A program made the translations under genes and the position numbers. Below, one piece after another: positions 34,322 through 44,718 of a DNA stretch of 64,000 nt (position 1 is the stretch's first letter; the number at the start of each line of letters is the position of its first letter). The notes under the pieces were generated by a model. That model saw only the letters and a list, made by a program, of their open reading frames with translations, had not been told where the DNA came from and searched no databases. Source of the stretch: Oceanobacillus chungangensis (GTDB taxonomy: Bacteria; Bacillota; Bacilli; Bacillales; Amphibacillaceae); NCBI RefSeq assembly GCF_003369565.1, contig NZ_PIOD01000010.1:10986-74985 (forward strand), read 5' to 3'.

Positions 34322-34526
34322 TGTAATTGAAGTAGAAGGCACCGTAACAGATACATTGCCTAACGCAATGTTTAAAGTAGAGCTTGAAAACGGCCATACG
34401 GTCTTAGCACATGTATCTGGTAAAATCCGTATGCATTTTATCCGTATTCTGCCAGGTGACAAAGTAACGGTTGAGCTTTCTCCGTATGATTTGACAAAAG
34501 GACGAATTACGTATCGTTATAAATAA
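34308..34526 (+). CDS. infA: Translation initiation factor IF-1
   Basis: OB-fold initiation factor of 72 residues, [20 protein letters not shown] to [17 protein letters not shown] behind AGAAGGGAG, inside the end of the KOW gene. Followed by rpmJ. Confidence 0.98.
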   Translation: MAKDDVIEVEGTVTDTLPNAMFKVELENGHTVLAHVSGKIRMHFIRILPGDKVTVELSPYDLTKGRITYRYK

Positions 34527-34542
34527 ACGAGCTCCGATATAA

Positions 34543-34671
<129 letters not shown>

Positions 34672-34695
34672 AACCTTAGGAGGTGCAACTATTCT

Positions 34696-35061
34696 ATGGC
34701 ACGTATAGCAGGTATTGACATCCCACGTGATAAACGTGTTGTCATTTCTTTAACTTATATCTTTGGAATTGGTAAAGTTACCGCACAGAAAGTCCTTAAA
34801 GAAGCAGGCGTTTCAGAAGACACTCGTGTTCGTGATTTAACTGAAGACGAATTAGGTAGAATTCGTACAGCAATCGATCAATATAATACGGAAGGTGACC
34901 TTCGTCGTGAAGTATCACTTAACATTAAACGTTTGATCGAAATTGGTTCATATAGAGGCCTTCGTCATCGTCGTAGCTTACCAGTTCGTGGACAACATAC
35001 TAAAAACAACTCACGTACTCGTAAAGGCCCACGTCGTACAATGGCTAACAAGAAAAAATAA
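34696..35061 (+). CDS. rpsM: Ribosomal protein uS13
   Basis: 30S head protein of 121 residues contacting the P-site tRNA and forming intersubunit bridges. N-terminus [15 protein letters not shown]; basic tail [21 protein letters not shown]. Ribosome binding site TTAGGAGG. Confidence 0.98.
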   Translation: MARIAGIDIPRDKRVVISLTYIFGIGKVTAQKVLKEAGVSEDTRVRDLTEDELGRIRTAIDQYNTEGDLRREVSLNIKRLIEIGSYRGLRHRRSLPVRGQHTKNNSRTRKGPRRTMANKKK

Positions 35062-35086
35062 AGTAGTAAAGGAGGTTAACTAATCA

Positions 35087-35476
35087 ATGGCACGTAATAC
35101 TAATACACGTAAACGTCGTGTGAAAAAGAATATTGAATCAGGTATCGCGCATATCCGTTCTACATTTAACAATACAATTGTTACAATTACGGATACACAA
35201 GGTAATGCAGTTGGCTGGAGCTCAGCAGGTGCATTAGGCTTTAAGGGTTCACGTAAATCTACTCCATTTGCTGCTCAAATGGCTGCAGAAACTGTAGCTA
35301 AATCAGCAATCGAAAATGGCATGAAGACATTAGAGGTTACTGTTAAAGGGCCTGGAGCTGGACGTGAAGCAGCAATTCGTTCACTTCAAGCAGCTGGTTT
35401 AGAAGTTACAGCAATTGTTGACGTAACTCCAGTTCCTCATAATGGATGCCGCCCACCAAAACGTCGTCGTGTATAA
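35087..35476 (+). CDS. rpsK: Ribosomal protein uS11
   Basis: 30S platform protein of 129 residues, with [18 protein letters not shown] and C-terminal [14 protein letters not shown]. Ribosome binding site AAAGGAGG. rpsD is not between rpsK and rpoA, as in other Bacilli. Confidence 0.98.
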   Translation: MARNTNTRKRRVKKNIESGIAHIRSTFNNTIVTITDTQGNAVGWSSAGALGFKGSRKSTPFAAQMAAETVAKSAIENGMKTLEVTVKGPGAGREAAIRSLQAAGLEVTAIVDVTPVPHNGCRPPKRRRV

Positions 35477-35619
35477 TTTTACCGTATAGAATTTGTCACC
35501 CTGTCTATAATGGGTTATGATAGCTAAAAAAAGTAGATTTATTTTTTAAGACATCAGGACAGGACAGTACGAATGAATTGCAGGTAGTGCAGAAACGCCA
35601 ACTGCCTATTGAGGAATTT

Positions 35620-35641
35620 CGGTTAGACATGGGTCTAGCCG
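35620..35641 (+). other. 9-bp hairpin upstream of rpoA
   Basis: CGGTTAGAC (35620-35628) pairs with GTCTAGCCG (35633-35641) around the loop ATGG, with one G-U pair. It lies in the 198-base rpsK-rpoA gap, which has no U-tract or clear promoter, and ends 16 bases before the rpoA ribosome binding site. Confidence 0.5.
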
Positions 35642-35674
35642 GGGTTTCGACGTTTTAAAGGAGGGTTTTGTTGA

Positions 35675-36619
35675 ATGATCGAAATAGAAAAGCCAAATAT
35701 TGAAACGATTGAAATTAGCGATGATGCTACTTTCGGGAAATTCGTAGTAGAACCACTTGAACGTGGATATGGTGCCACTCTAGGAAACTCCTTGCGTCGT
35801 ATCTTACTATCCTCACTTCCAGGTGCTGCCGTTACATCAATTCAAATTGATGGTGCTTTACATGAGTTCTCAACTATCGATGGAGTTGTCGAAGATGTCA
35901 CTCAAATTATTTTGAGCTTAAAGAAGTTAGCACTTAAGATTTATTCTGATGAACCGAAAACGATTGAATTATCTGTTCAAGGTGAAGGGGTAGTAACTGC
36001 TGCTGACCTTACGTATGACAGTGATGTAGAAGTGTTGAATCCGGATTTGAAGATCGCTACTTTAAATAGTAAAGGCGCTTTAAACATGAGAATGACAGCT
36101 GAGCGTGGTCGAGGATATCGCCAAGCTGAGCAGAATAAACATGAGGATCAACCAATAGGTGTTATTGCGATTGATTCTATTTTTACACCTGTATCACGTG
36201 TTTCCTACCAAGTAGAAAACACAAGAGTAGGTCAAAATGCAAACTATGATAAATTAACAATTGATGTCTCTACTGATGGAAGCATTCGTCCTGAAGAAGC
36301 AGTTTCTTTAGGTGCTAAAATCATTACAGAGCATTTTAATATTTTCGTAGGGCTAACGGATGAGGCACAAAATGCCGAAATTATGGTTGAAAAAGAAGAA
36401 GATCAAAAAGAGAAAGTTATGGAAATGACAATCGAAGAACTTGATCTTTCTGTTAGATCTTATAACTGCTTAAAACGCGCTGGAATTAATACTGTTCAAG
36501 AGCTTGCAAATAAGAGCGAAGAAGATATGATGAAGGTTCGTAATTTAGGTCGTAAATCACTTGAAGAAGTTAAACATAAATTAGCAGATCTTGATTTAGG
36601 TTTGCGTAATGACGACTGA
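35675..36619 (+). CDS. rpoA: RNA polymerase alpha subunit
   Basis: 314 residues: N-terminal dimerisation domain ([22 protein letters not shown]) and C-terminal DNA-binding domain with helix-hairpin-helix features ([31 protein letters not shown]). Ribosome binding site AAAGGAGGG about ten bases before the ATG. Confidence 0.98.
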   Translation: MIEIEKPNIETIEISDDATFGKFVVEPLERGYGATLGNSLRRILLSSLPGAAVTSIQIDGALHEFSTIDGVVEDVTQIILSLKKLALKIYSDEPKTIELSVQGEGVVTAADLTYDSDVEVLNPDLKIATLNSKGALNMRMTAERGRGYRQAEQNKHEDQPIGVIAIDSIFTPVSRVSYQVENTRVGQNANYDKLTIDVSTDGSIRPEEAVSLGAKIITEHFNIFVGLTDEAQNAEIMVEKEEDQKEKVMEMTIEELDLSVRSYNCLKRAGINTVQELANKSEEDMMKVRNLGRKSLEEVKHKLADLDLGLRNDD

Positions 36620-36663
36620 TAAACACAGTCACCTTTAGAGATTTTTGAAAGGGAGGTACTAAC

Positions 36664-37017
36664 ATGGCTAGAAAATTTGGACGTAGTACAGACAGCCGTA
36701 TGGCAATGCTTCGCAACCTTGCATCTGATTTAATTATTCATGAACGGATTGAAACTACAGAAGCAAAAGCGAAGGATTTAAAATCGATTGTAGATAAAAT
36801 GATTACATTAGGTAAACGTGGAGATCTTCACGCTCGCCGTCAAGCAGCAGCATTCCTTTATAACAAAGAAGCTGATGAAGAAAATAATGTAATTCAAAAA
36901 CTTTTTGATGATGTTGCTAAACGCTATGATGAGAGACAAGGTGGATACACACGTGTTCTTAAACTTGGTGAACGCCAAGGCGATGGCGCAAAAATGGCAA
37001 TCATTGAATTGGTCTAA
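36664..37017 (+). CDS. rplQ: Ribosomal protein bL17
   Basis: Tunnel-exit protein of 117 residues, [22 protein letters not shown] to [13 protein letters not shown]. Last gene of the superoperon; a terminator follows. Confidence 0.98.
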   Translation: MARKFGRSTDSRMAMLRNLASDLIIHERIETTEAKAKDLKSIVDKMITLGKRGDLHARRQAAAFLYNKEADEENNVIQKLFDDVAKRYDERQGGYTRVLKLGERQGDGAKMAIIELV

Positions 37018-37033
37018 ACAAGAAACATGCGGC

Positions 37034-37081
37034 AAGGGCAGGACTTTAATCTCTAACGAGGTGAATCCAAGCCCTTTTTTT
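37034..37081 (+). terminator. Terminator after rplQ
   Basis: AAGGGC (37034-37039) pairs with GCCCTT (37071-37076), with inner GGA/TCC and CTC/GAG pairings, followed by a run of eight T. It closes the S10-spc-alpha superoperon. Confidence 0.7.
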
Positions 37082-37094
37082 GTAGTAAGGAAAA

Positions 37095-37250
37095 GTATAG
37101 CGGGCTTGCCCAGAGACGGAGGGCATAGGCAAGGGACCTAAGAGTGGCGAACTTACCACTCGAAGTGCCAATTGCTTATGACGGTAGCCTCTAGGAGTTT
37201 GAGCTAGACAAGGAAAAATGCAAGCGACCGTTTAGAGGCGGTATTTTTTC
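37095..37250 (+). repeat. Hairpin-rich intergenic sequence, likely interspersed repeat
   Basis: No gene. It contains GGGC-TT-GCCC (37102-37111), GAGTGG/CCACTC (37142-37161) and ACCG/CGGT followed by ATTTTTT (about 37227-37248). The phrase GCAAGCGACCGTTTAG resembles GCAAGCGCCCGTTAG at 58836-58850, so both may be relics of one repeat family. Confidence 0.45.
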
Positions 37251-37262
37251 GTAGAATGATTA

Positions 37263-37660
37263 TATCGTCACGTACGAGCCATATCAGCAGGAGAACAATA
37301 TATCAGCATGAGCTCAAGGATATCGGCAAGAGAAAAAATATATCAGCATGGGCGCAAGTATATCAGCAGGAGAAAAAATATATCGCCACGAGCGCAAGTA
37401 TATCAGCAGGAGAAAAAATATATCGCCACGAGCGCAAGTGTATCAGCAGGAGAAAAAATATATCGCCACGAGCGCAAGTATATTAGCAGGAGAAAAAATA
37501 TATCGCCACGAGCGCAAGGATATCGGCAGGAGAAAAAATATATCGCCACGAGCGCAAGGATATCGGCAGGAGAAAAAATATATCAGCATGAGCGCAAGTA
37601 TATCAGCAGGAGAAACGATAAATCACTCCGTGCGAAGCGATATCGGCAGTACAAAAATCC
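37263..37660 (+). repeat. Tandem array of about twenty 20-bp units upstream of ecfA1
   Basis: Units begin TATC (rarely TATT or AATC) every 20 bases from 37301 to 37641, with two 19-base steps at 37263-37301. Two variants tend to alternate: TATCAGCAGGAGAAAAAATA and TATCGCCACGAGCGCAAGTA, giving a 40-bp higher-order unit in the middle, and the edges are degenerate. None of the unit variants contains a stop codon on this strand, so all three forward frames are open across it. There are no unique spacers, so it is not a CRISPR. Function unknown. Confidence 0.92.
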
Positions 37661-37694
37661 CAGGCAGGAGTATAGGTTAGGAGAGATATTTTTA

Positions 37695-38534
37695 ATGAGT
37701 AGAAAGTTAATTGAGTTTAGAAATGTATCGTTTCGATATGGAGAAGAGCAGCCTTGGGTATTAAAAAATGTTTCATTTGATATTTACGAAGATGAGTGGG
37801 TAGCGATTATTGGCCATAATGGCTCTGGAAAATCTACTATCGCTAAGCTCGTAAATGGATTGCTTTTCCCGCAGCAAGGGGAAATTATTATAGATGGACA
37901 AGAAGTAAATGAGGCATCCATCTGGAATATTCGCAAAGAAGTTGGAATGGTGTTTCAAAATCCCGATAATCAGTTTGTAGGGGCGACAGTTCAGGATGAT
38001 GTTGCGTTTGGGATGGAAAATCGCGGTTTTCCCCGTGAAAAAATGGTGAAGCGTATTGATGAAACATTGAATGCAGTCGGAATGCAGGCCTATCGGATGA
38101 CAGAGCCACATCGCCTGTCTGGTGGGCAGAAACAACGTGTTGCGATTGCAAGTGTGTTGGCAATTTCACCGAAAGTACTAATTCTTGATGAGGCGACCGC
38201 AATGCTTGATCCAAATGGTCGCAAGGAAATTATGGAAACTGTATCGCAGCTCCAAAGCAATCAAGGGCTTTCCTTAATCACGATTACACATGATTTACAT
38301 GAAGTCGTACAAGCAGATCGTGTTATTGTTATGAATGAAGGCGAAATATGGGATGAGGCTACTCCACGAGAGATATTCTCCAAAAAAGATGAACTTCGGA
38401 TAATCGGATTGGATGTACCATTTGTAGCCATTTTAGCTGATGAACTTAATCAAGTGGGAATCACAATTTCGCAAGAACCTTTAAACCACGAAGAGCTATT
38501 GGAGGAATTATGGACATTACATTCGAGAACGTAA
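37695..38534 (+). CDS. ecfA1: ECF transporter ATPase EcfA1
   Basis: ATPase of the shared energy-coupling module that powers vitamin and metal S-components. 279 residues from the ATG at 37695 ([16 protein letters not shown]), preceded by TTAGGAGAG. Walker [11 protein letters not shown]-loop FQNPDNQ, signature LSGGQKQR and Walker B VLILDEAT are seen. The reading frame is open for a further 129 codons into the tandem repeat array; that extension is considered an artefact of the stop-free repeats. Overlaps ecfA2 by 25 bases. Confidence 0.95.
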   Translation: MSRKLIEFRNVSFRYGEEQPWVLKNVSFDIYEDEWVAIIGHNGSGKSTIAKLVNGLLFPQQGEIIIDGQEVNEASIWNIRKEVGMVFQNPDNQFVGATVQDDVAFGMENRGFPREKMVKRIDETLNAVGMQAYRMTEPHRLSGGQKQRVAIASVLAISPKVLILDEATAMLDPNGRKEIMETVSQLQSNQGLSLITITHDLHEVVQADRVIVMNEGEIWDEATPREIFSKKDELRIIGLDVPFVAILADELNQVGITISQEPLNHEELLEELWTLHSRT

Positions 38535-39379
38535 CTTACATTTATCAACCTAATTCACCATTCGAACATAAAGCATTAGACAATGTTTCATTTCATATTG
38601 AATCGGGTTCATTTGTAGCAATTATCGGTCATACCGGTTCAGGGAAGTCAACTTTGATTAACCATCTAAACGGTCTATCTGTGCCAACAGAGGGAATTGT
38701 ATCTATTGGTGATTACCATCTGTCTAAAGAAGACAAGCCGAAGAATATGAAAGAATTACGCAGCCGTGTTGGCGTTGTTTTTCAATATCCAGAACATCAA
38801 TTATTTGAAGAAAACGTTGAGAAGGATATAGCCTTTGGACCCGAGAACTTCGATGTTCCAAAAGAAGAGATTAAGAAACGTATCGAAGCGATAGTTCCAG
38901 CAGTAGGGTTGCCTACAAGCGTATTAGAACGGTCGCCATTTGATTTAAGCGGTGGACAGATGCGTAGGGTCGCGATTGCTGGTGTTCTTGCCATTAAACC
39001 GGATATACTCGTCCTGGATGAACCAACAGCTGGACTCGACCCTAGGGGACAGAAGGATATTATGGAAATGTTCTATCGTTTACATAAGGAAGAAGGCCTA
39101 ACAACTGTTCTTGTCACACATAGCATGGAGGATGCGGTAAAGTATGCCGATCAGGTGATCATTTTAAATAATGGAACCAAGTACATGGAAGGAAAACCTG
39201 AGGAAGTTTTTGTTCAAAAGGATGCATTGAACCGAGTTCAATTAGATGTACCAGAAATGGTTCGCTTTTTAAACTCCTTCAAGGAGCGATTCGGTGAGGA
39301 AATTCCTTTTGAAAAACAATCAGTCAAGGAACTAGCACAGATAATACAGCCAGTAGTTAAAGGAGCGAAAGTCAAATGA
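38510..39379 (+). CDS. ecfA2: ECF transporter ATPase EcfA2
   Basis: Second ATPase of the ECF module, 289 residues. Walker [11 protein letters not shown]-loop [11 protein letters not shown], signature LSGGQMRR and Walker [14 protein letters not shown] are seen. ATG behind GGAGGAATT inside the end of ecfA1, and the stop overlaps the ecfT start (ATGA). Forms the heterodimer with EcfA1. Confidence 0.96.
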   Translation: MDITFENVTYIYQPNSPFEHKALDNVSFHIESGSFVAIIGHTGSGKSTLINHLNGLSVPTEGIVSIGDYHLSKEDKPKNMKELRSRVGVVFQYPEHQLFEENVEKDIAFGPENFDVPKEEIKKRIEAIVPAVGLPTSVLERSPFDLSGGQMRRVAIAGVLAIKPDILVLDEPTAGLDPRGQKDIMEMFYRLHKEEGLTTVLVTHSMEDAVKYADQVIILNNGTKYMEGKPEEVFVQKDALNRVQLDVPEMVRFLNSFKERFGEEIPFEKQSVKELAQIIQPVVKGAKVK

Positions 39380-40179
39380 ATAATTCCTTAATTATTGGTC
39401 AGTATGTTCCAGGTAATTCGCTTGTCCATAAATTGGATCCAAGAACAAAAATTACGATCATCTTTTTCTATGTGATTACCGTTTTCTTCGCAAATAGTTT
39501 AGCGAGCTATAGTGTACTCGTTGTATTTGCACTTGCATGTATGTTCACGTCACGAGTTCCATTACGTTTTATTATGAAGGGTCTCACACCGGTATGGTTC
39601 TTAATTATATTTACGTTTATTCTGCACTTATTTGTTACAAAAGAAGGAACGGTTATTTTTGATTTTTGGATTTTCGAATTCTATTCGGGTGGTGTCATTC
39701 AGGGATTTGCAATTTCAATCCGGTTCTTCCTGTTAATTCTTGTAACTTCATTACTTACGTTAACAACGACACCAATTGAAATAACTGATGCGATTGAAGA
39801 CATGCTGCGACCATTAAACAAAGTTAGATTTCCAGTTCATGAGCTTGCACTCATGATGTCGATTTCTTTACGCTTTATTCCTACTCTAATGCAGGAAACG
39901 GATAAGATTTCCAGAGCACAGGCATCGCGTGGTGTTGATTTTCGTACAGGGCCAATAAAGGACCGGATAAAAGCGGTAGTCCCTCTGTTAGTTCCACTGT
40001 TTGTTAGTGCATTTAAACGTGCTGAAGAGCTTGCAATGGCAATGGAGGCACGTGGCTATCAAGGTGGAGAGGGCCGTACGAAGTTGCGTGAACTGAAAAT
40101 CGAGCTACGGGACATTATGGTCTATCTTCTCTTTGCATGTGTCATAGCATTGTTATTTTTAACTAGAAATTATTCGTAA
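39376..40179 (+). CDS. ecfT: ECF transporter transmembrane subunit EcfT
   Basis: Membrane scaffold of the ECF module, 267 residues with about five hydrophobic segments (for example about 25-62, 70-90, 105-130, 247-262). The coupling helices with the Ala-Arg-Gly signatures are visible as QASRGVDF and MEARGYQGG. Coupled to ecfA2 by an ATGA overlap. Confidence 0.95.
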   Translation: MNNSLIIGQYVPGNSLVHKLDPRTKITIIFFYVITVFFANSLASYSVLVVFALACMFTSRVPLRFIMKGLTPVWFLIIFTFILHLFVTKEGTVIFDFWIFEFYSGGVIQGFAISIRFFLLILVTSLLTLTTTPIEITDAIEDMLRPLNKVRFPVHELALMMSISLRFIPTLMQETDKISRAQASRGVDFRTGPIKDRIKAVVPLLVPLFVSAFKRAEELAMAMEARGYQGGEGRTKLRELKIELRDIMVYLLFACVIALLFLTRNYS

Positions 40180-40195
40180 GAGAGGCTGGACTAGT

Positions 40196-40942
40196 ATGGG
40201 AAGACTGAAATGTACAATCAACTATGATGGTTATGAATTCTTTGGCTTCCAACACCAGCCGACGAAGCGTACTGTTCAAGGAGAACTGGAAAAGGTTTTA
40301 AAGCAGATTCATAAAGGGGAATCGGTACGCCTGCAGGCATCGGGACGTACCGATGCAGGCGTTCATGCAAAGGGACAGGTAATTCATTTCGATTCACCTT
40401 TCGATATTCCTGAGTTAGGATGGAAGCGAGCGATGAATACCTTGTTACCGGATGATGTTTATATTGAAAAGGTTGAAAGGGTTACAGATGCGTTTCATGC
40501 GAGATATAGTGCAGTGGAAAAAGAATATCACTATTTCGTTTGGAATGCTGAGAAACCAGACGTATTTAAACGAAACTATGCGTATTATTTTCCATATCAT
40601 CTCGACATAGAGAAAATGCAGGAAGCATGTAGCTATTTAGAAGGTACGCATGATTTCACAACGTTTTCTTCAGCAAAGGCGACGACAAAGGGGAGTAAGG
40701 TAAGAACGATTTACCAAGCAACCTGCAATCGAAAAGGAGCGGAAATTGAGTTCGTTTTCCGCGGATCTGGCTTTTTGTATAATATGGTACGAATTATGGT
40801 TAGCGTGTTATTAGATATCGGGCAAGGAAGAAGACTGCCAGCCGATATTAAGATGCTATTGGAAGGGGAAAATCGACAGCTTGCAGGTAAAACAATTGCA
40901 CCTCAAGGACTGTACTTATGGCAAGTAAAATATGATAAATAA
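40196..40942 (+). CDS. truA: tRNA pseudouridine synthase A
   Basis: Isomerises uridines 38-40 of tRNA anticodon stems. 248 residues with the catalytic aspartate in SGRTDAGVHAKGQ (about residues 50-62), N-terminus RLKCTINYDGYEFFGFQ and C-terminal FLYNMVRIMV. Directly after ecfT, as in B. subtilis. Confidence 0.96.
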   Translation: MGRLKCTINYDGYEFFGFQHQPTKRTVQGELEKVLKQIHKGESVRLQASGRTDAGVHAKGQVIHFDSPFDIPELGWKRAMNTLLPDDVYIEKVERVTDAFHARYSAVEKEYHYFVWNAEKPDVFKRNYAYYFPYHLDIEKMQEACSYLEGTHDFTTFSSAKATTKGSKVRTIYQATCNRKGAEIEFVFRGSGFLYNMVRIMVSVLLDIGQGRRLPADIKMLLEGENRQLAGKTIAPQGLYLWQVKYDK

Positions 40943-40955
40943 ATGCCTATTGAAC

Positions 40956-40983
40956 TTGACAATTACCGGTCATATGTTATATT
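40956..40983 (+). promoter_or_regulatory. Promoter of rplM-rpsI
   Basis: TTGACA (40956-40961), 16-base spacer, TATATT (40978-40983). The transcript would have a leader of about 110 bases, a size suited to the L13 leader known in Firmicutes; I could not confirm its secondary structure by eye. Confidence 0.65.
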
Positions 40984-41099
40984 ATTATCTATGGCATTTT
41001 ATTTCTAAATAAACCATGATTAGCCCCGGAATCTAATTATGTTGACTATAGGAATAACAAATTTGAAACGAATTTTTATATATATGGAGGGAAATTATC

Positions 41100-41537
41100 A
41101 TGCGCACAACTTTTATGGCGAATGAAGCTAATATCGAACGCAAATGGCTTGTTGTGGATGCTGAAGGTCAAAGACTTGGTCGTTTATCAAGTGAAGTTGC
41201 TGCAATCCTTCGTGGAAAGCACAAACCAACTTACACACCACATGCAGACACTGGAGATAATGTTATCATTATCAACGCTGAGAAAATAGAATTAACAGGA
41301 AACAAAATCAATGACAAAATGTACTACAATCATTCAGGTCATCCAGGCGGAATGAGAGAACGTAACGCAGACGAAATGCGTTCTAAATATCCTCAAGAAA
41401 TGCTAGAAAGAGCAATTAAAGGGATGCTTCCAAAAGGTCCATTAGGTCGCAAAATGGCTAAGAAATTACATGTATATAGAGGACCAGAACACAATAATCA
41501 AGCACAAAAACCAGAAGTTTACGAACTTCGTGGATAA
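41100..41537 (+). CDS. rplM: Ribosomal protein uL13
   Basis: Early 50S assembly protein of 145 residues, [23 protein letters not shown], with [10 protein letters not shown]. Ribosome binding site GGAGGGA. Co-transcribed with rpsI 19 bases later. Confidence 0.98.
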   Translation: MRTTFMANEANIERKWLVVDAEGQRLGRLSSEVAAILRGKHKPTYTPHADTGDNVIIINAEKIELTGNKINDKMYYNHSGHPGGMRERNADEMRSKYPQEMLERAIKGMLPKGPLGRKMAKKLHVYRGPEHNNQAQKPEVYELRG

Positions 41538-41556
41538 TTAGAAGGAGGTTAAACAA

Positions 41557-41949
41557 TTGGCACAAGTACAATATTACGGCACAGGTCGTAGAAAAAAATC
41601 AACTGCTCGTGTACGTCTAGTACCAGGCACAGGTAATGTTACTATCAATGGTCGTGAAGCAAAAGACTATTTCCCATATGACACACAACTTCTTATTCTT
41701 AACCAGCCACTAGCTGCTACAGAAACAGAAGGAACTTATGACGTGCTAGTTAACGTTCATGGTGGTGGATTCACTGGTCAAGCTGGTGCAATTCGTCATG
41801 GTATCGCTCGTGCACTTTTAGAAGCTGATCCTGAATACCGTGCTTCACTTAAACGTGAAGGTTACCTAACTCGTGATGCTCGCATGAAAGAACGTAAAAA
41901 ATACGGTCTTAAAGGCGCTCGTCGTGCACCTCAGTTCTCAAAACGTTAA
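41557..41949 (+). CDS. rpsI: Ribosomal protein uS9
   Basis: 30S protein of 130 residues with TTG start behind GAAGGAGG. The C-terminal tail reaching the P-site tRNA ends in the usual RAPQFSKR. Last gene of the conserved ribosomal region. Confidence 0.98.
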   Translation: MAQVQYYGTGRRKKSTARVRLVPGTGNVTINGREAKDYFPYDTQLLILNQPLAATETEGTYDVLVNVHGGGFTGQAGAIRHGIARALLEADPEYRASLKREGYLTRDARMKERKKYGLKGARRAPQFSKR

Positions 41950-41963
41950 TATATTTACATTTC

Positions 41964-41999
41964 AAGACTCTTTTCACTTATGTGGAAAGGGTCTTTTTT
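41964..41999 (+). terminator. Terminator after rpsI
   Basis: AAGACTCTTTTCAC (41964-41977) pairs with GTGGAAAGGGTCTT (41982-41995), with two G-U pairs and a four-base loop, followed by T residues. It marks the boundary between core and accessory DNA. Confidence 0.9.
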
Positions 42000-42211
42000 A
42001 TGTTTGAAAAGTACTTTTGACCATGAGTGAACACATTTCATAGCTCAATATACTTCTGAAATTTTTCTGCTGTTTGCTCTTTTCCTTTTGGTGTTCATGC
42101 ATACTGCCCACTTTGTCTAAATATAATGAATCTGAGTGTCCTTTTTTTTCAAAATCATTTTAAGAAAAACGCCAAACTTTTTTCACAAACTAGAGAATGG
42201 GTGGGGAGGAA

Positions 42212-43996
42212 ATGACCAAAGTTGTTCCAGATCCTTATGTCAATCAGCTTACGGTTAGAGATTTTGATTGTGAAGCTAATAGTAATCAAATAAGTGTGAT
42301 CGTGGAATATATGGGATTGCCTCGAGTAGAGAAGTGGAATATAGATCAAAGGAGACCTGAGCAGCCATCTTTTACATCGGAAAGAATTACGTTCTTAAAA
42401 TATGTTACTGGCACTTCGGATTTAATTATCGGGATGGATGTGACCGGCGATGAAAGGGAGCAATTATTTCTCCTCAAGGAAAATGGTATGCTCATCCCAC
42501 TGACCCACTCGCCTGAACATGTTCATCTATATGGGGGAAGCTCTCCAGACGGAAAATGGATTGCCTGGTCCAGCAACCGACAAAACCCAGCCTTTTTAGA
42601 TATTTATATCCAAAGTCTAGAGACTTATGAAACTCATCTAGTGTTTGCTGGAGATGGAATGTTTACTGTGGAGAGATGGTTTCCTAATGGAAATGCATTA
42701 TTGGTCAGAAGAACGAACTCTGCGCTGGATCAAGATTTAGGGATTCTATCTCTTTTAACTGGAAACATCGACTGGATTACAGAGCATTCAGGAGAAGCAA
42801 GCTACCGCAATATCCATTTCAGTAACAACGGAGATGAAATATATCTATTGTCCAACAAAGATAGTGAATTCTATGGACTGGCGTGTATTCATCTGCCCAC
42901 CAAACAATTAACTTGGCTGCTTCGGGGGAATTGGGACTTTGAAGGATTGACTCTTAATAAAGAAAATAACATGTTTGCTTTTACTGAAAATCAAGGTGGA
43001 ATCTCAAAAGGATATTTGTTTGATTTGAACCAAGGGGCTCTTTATACATGGGAAACCCCGATGGGCGTGATTACCAATCTCACCTTTTTACTTCAACGAC
43101 AAATGCTGCTTTTTAAATTAAATGGACCTGCGCATCCCTCAGAACTATGGGCTCTTCACCTTCCAACTCTTCAGGTCCAGTCATTAATGAATATAAGCAA
43201 ACCTCTCATAGAAGGAAAACTAGCCAATCCAAAACTGCTATCCTATCGTTCATTTGACGGTCTTCAAATCCCCTTCTTTTACTATAAGCCAGAGCCAGCT
43301 GCTCAGAAACATCCAGTTGTCATCTATCTTCATGGCGGACCAGAAAGTCAAAGCCGGGCGTCCTACAACCCACTTTTTGAATATTTACAAAGCAAGGGCT
43401 TTTGTATAGCAGCGCCTAATTTCCGCGGAAGCACAGGGTACGGTAAGACGTATACCCAATTGGATGATGTACGTAAACGGATGGATGCCCTAAAGGATGT
43501 GATATCCCTAGTGGACTTTCTCAAACAAGATCCAGATATTGATGCTAGTAAAATCGCTGTTCTAGGAGGAAGTTATGGTGGATTTTTAACACTTGCGGCG
43601 ATCAGTCACTATCCCAATTTATGGGTGTCTGCAGTTGATATTGTAGGAATGTCGAGCCTGCGAACGTTTATCCAAACAACCAGTCCCTGGAGGAAGCGGC
43701 TTAGAGAAATTGAATACGGTACGGTTAAACAGGACGAGGATTTTTTTAATCAGATTGATCCTCTTAATCATGCGGACAGAATTACGGCTCCCTTGCTAGT
43801 CATTCACGGCGTAAATGACCCACGTGTCTCCATTGACGAGTCGGAGCAAATCGTCAATAAACTGAAGCAACGAGAACATCCCGTTACCTTTCATCGCATT
43901 GAAGGGGAGGGGCATAACTTAGTCAAACCAGAGGATAAAATCTACGTTTACTCTATGGTGGCTGCTTTCCTTGAGCAATATATGGGACGTGATTAA
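42212..43996 (+). CDS. S9 family (prolyl-oligopeptidase-like) serine peptidase
   Basis: About 594 residues, no signal peptide. The N-terminal 330 residues look like a seven-bladed beta-propeller (repeated SPDGKWIAWSSN and SNNGDEIYLLSN-type blades); the C-terminal alpha/beta hydrolase has nucleophile GGSYGG (Ser about 454), Asp in GVNDPR (about 535) and His in GEGHNL (about 568), and the oxyanion HGGPE. The GGGGAGG before the ATG is unusually close (2 bases); an in-frame ATG at 42197 has no ribosome binding site. Lies between the rpsI terminator and the thiopeptide-like cluster; a role in leader cleavage, product modification or self-protection is conceivable but unproven. Confidence 0.85.
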   Translation: MTKVVPDPYVNQLTVRDFDCEANSNQISVIVEYMGLPRVEKWNIDQRRPEQPSFTSERITFLKYVTGTSDLIIGMDVTGDEREQLFLLKENGMLIPLTHSPEHVHLYGGSSPDGKWIAWSSNRQNPAFLDIYIQSLETYETHLVFAGDGMFTVERWFPNGNALLVRRTNSALDQDLGILSLLTGNIDWITEHSGEASYRNIHFSNNGDEIYLLSNKDSEFYGLACIHLPTKQLTWLLRGNWDFEGLTLNKENNMFAFTENQGGISKGYLFDLNQGALYTWETPMGVITNLTFLLQRQMLLFKLNGPAHPSELWALHLPTLQVQSLMNISKPLIEGKLANPKLLSYRSFDGLQIPFFYYKPEPAAQKHPVVIYLHGGPESQSRASYNPLFEYLQSKGFCIAAPNFRGSTGYGKTYTQLDDVRKRMDALKDVISLVDFLKQDPDIDASKIAVLGGSYGGFLTLAAISHYPNLWVSAVDIVGMSSLRTFIQTTSPWRKRLREIEYGTVKQDEDFFNQIDPLNHADRITAPLLVIHGVNDPRVSIDESEQIVNKLKQREHPVTFHRIEGEGHNLVKPEDKIYVYSMVAAFLEQYMGRD

Positions 43997-44718
43997 TATC
44001 AAAGCTCAACGAACGGTGTATATGTATGTTCATCATCATTTGGATATCAGAGTGTCCCAGCCGCTTCCGGACTTTTCTAAAACTAGTTTATAAATAGGAA
44101 TAAATACACCATCCATAGTGAAAGATTTCCCGGTTTTCCCCTTTGTGGGTGGCATAAGTGATGAAGAACAATGTATATCATATGCCGCTCAAAAGGTGAT
44201 AAATTAATCGTTTACGGAGTGGTGACCATTCTGCCGCCAATCTTGTCCTATGCAATCATTTTTTCTTTTTAACCTGGCAAAATGTAGAACAAACGGACAA
44301 GCTGTCCAGACAATATTCAAGCTTTATCGTGCTGAAAAATGAGATAACATTCATTACTTCAATGGTCAGTCATACGATGAACACACTATAGAAAAATCGA
44401 TTAATAATACTATTACTTTCTATAGCTTATCTAAATTAACGAAGGTTCCATGAAAAGAGTGCTTCATAAGTAAATCTGTTAATCCGGATGAAGGTGAACC
44501 AGCTATTAGATTCGATGTATAAAATTTGCCGGTTTTACCAGTTCCATAAAATTAGGCATCTATATTAGTAACAATACCCATCTATTGTACATAATTTGTT
44601 GATGAGTGTTCGAAATATAAATATTTTCATTTGTATACAGTACTTTTTTCGATATAACTCAGCTGCCGTTTTAAGTTTTCAATACCTATTTTTAATTTTG
44701 ATTGAGGAGGAATAGAAA
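43997..44718. other. 722-base gap with eroded reading frames
   Basis: No intact gene. The minus strand carries two short open stretches that look like protein debris: one around 44180-44030 containing MPPTKGKTGKSFTMDGVF and ending GSGWDTLISK, and one around 44560-44430 containing FYGTGKTGKFYTSN and ending FVNLDKL. Both share a GKTGK-F-T pattern. They are interrupted by stops and have no start signals. A weak promoter candidate TTGTAT (44631-44636), 16-base spacer, TATAAC (44653-44658) lies before the precursor gene. Confidence 0.4.

Noticed and set aside
37263..37660. CRISPR array
   Set aside because: Units are contiguous without unique spacers, the period is only 20 bases and no cas genes are nearby.
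37308..37694. N-terminal 129-residue extension of EcfA1 encoded by the tandem repeats
   Set aside because: A good ribosome binding site and the family N-terminus are at 37695; repeats are stop-free in all three forward frames, so openness is not evidence of coding.
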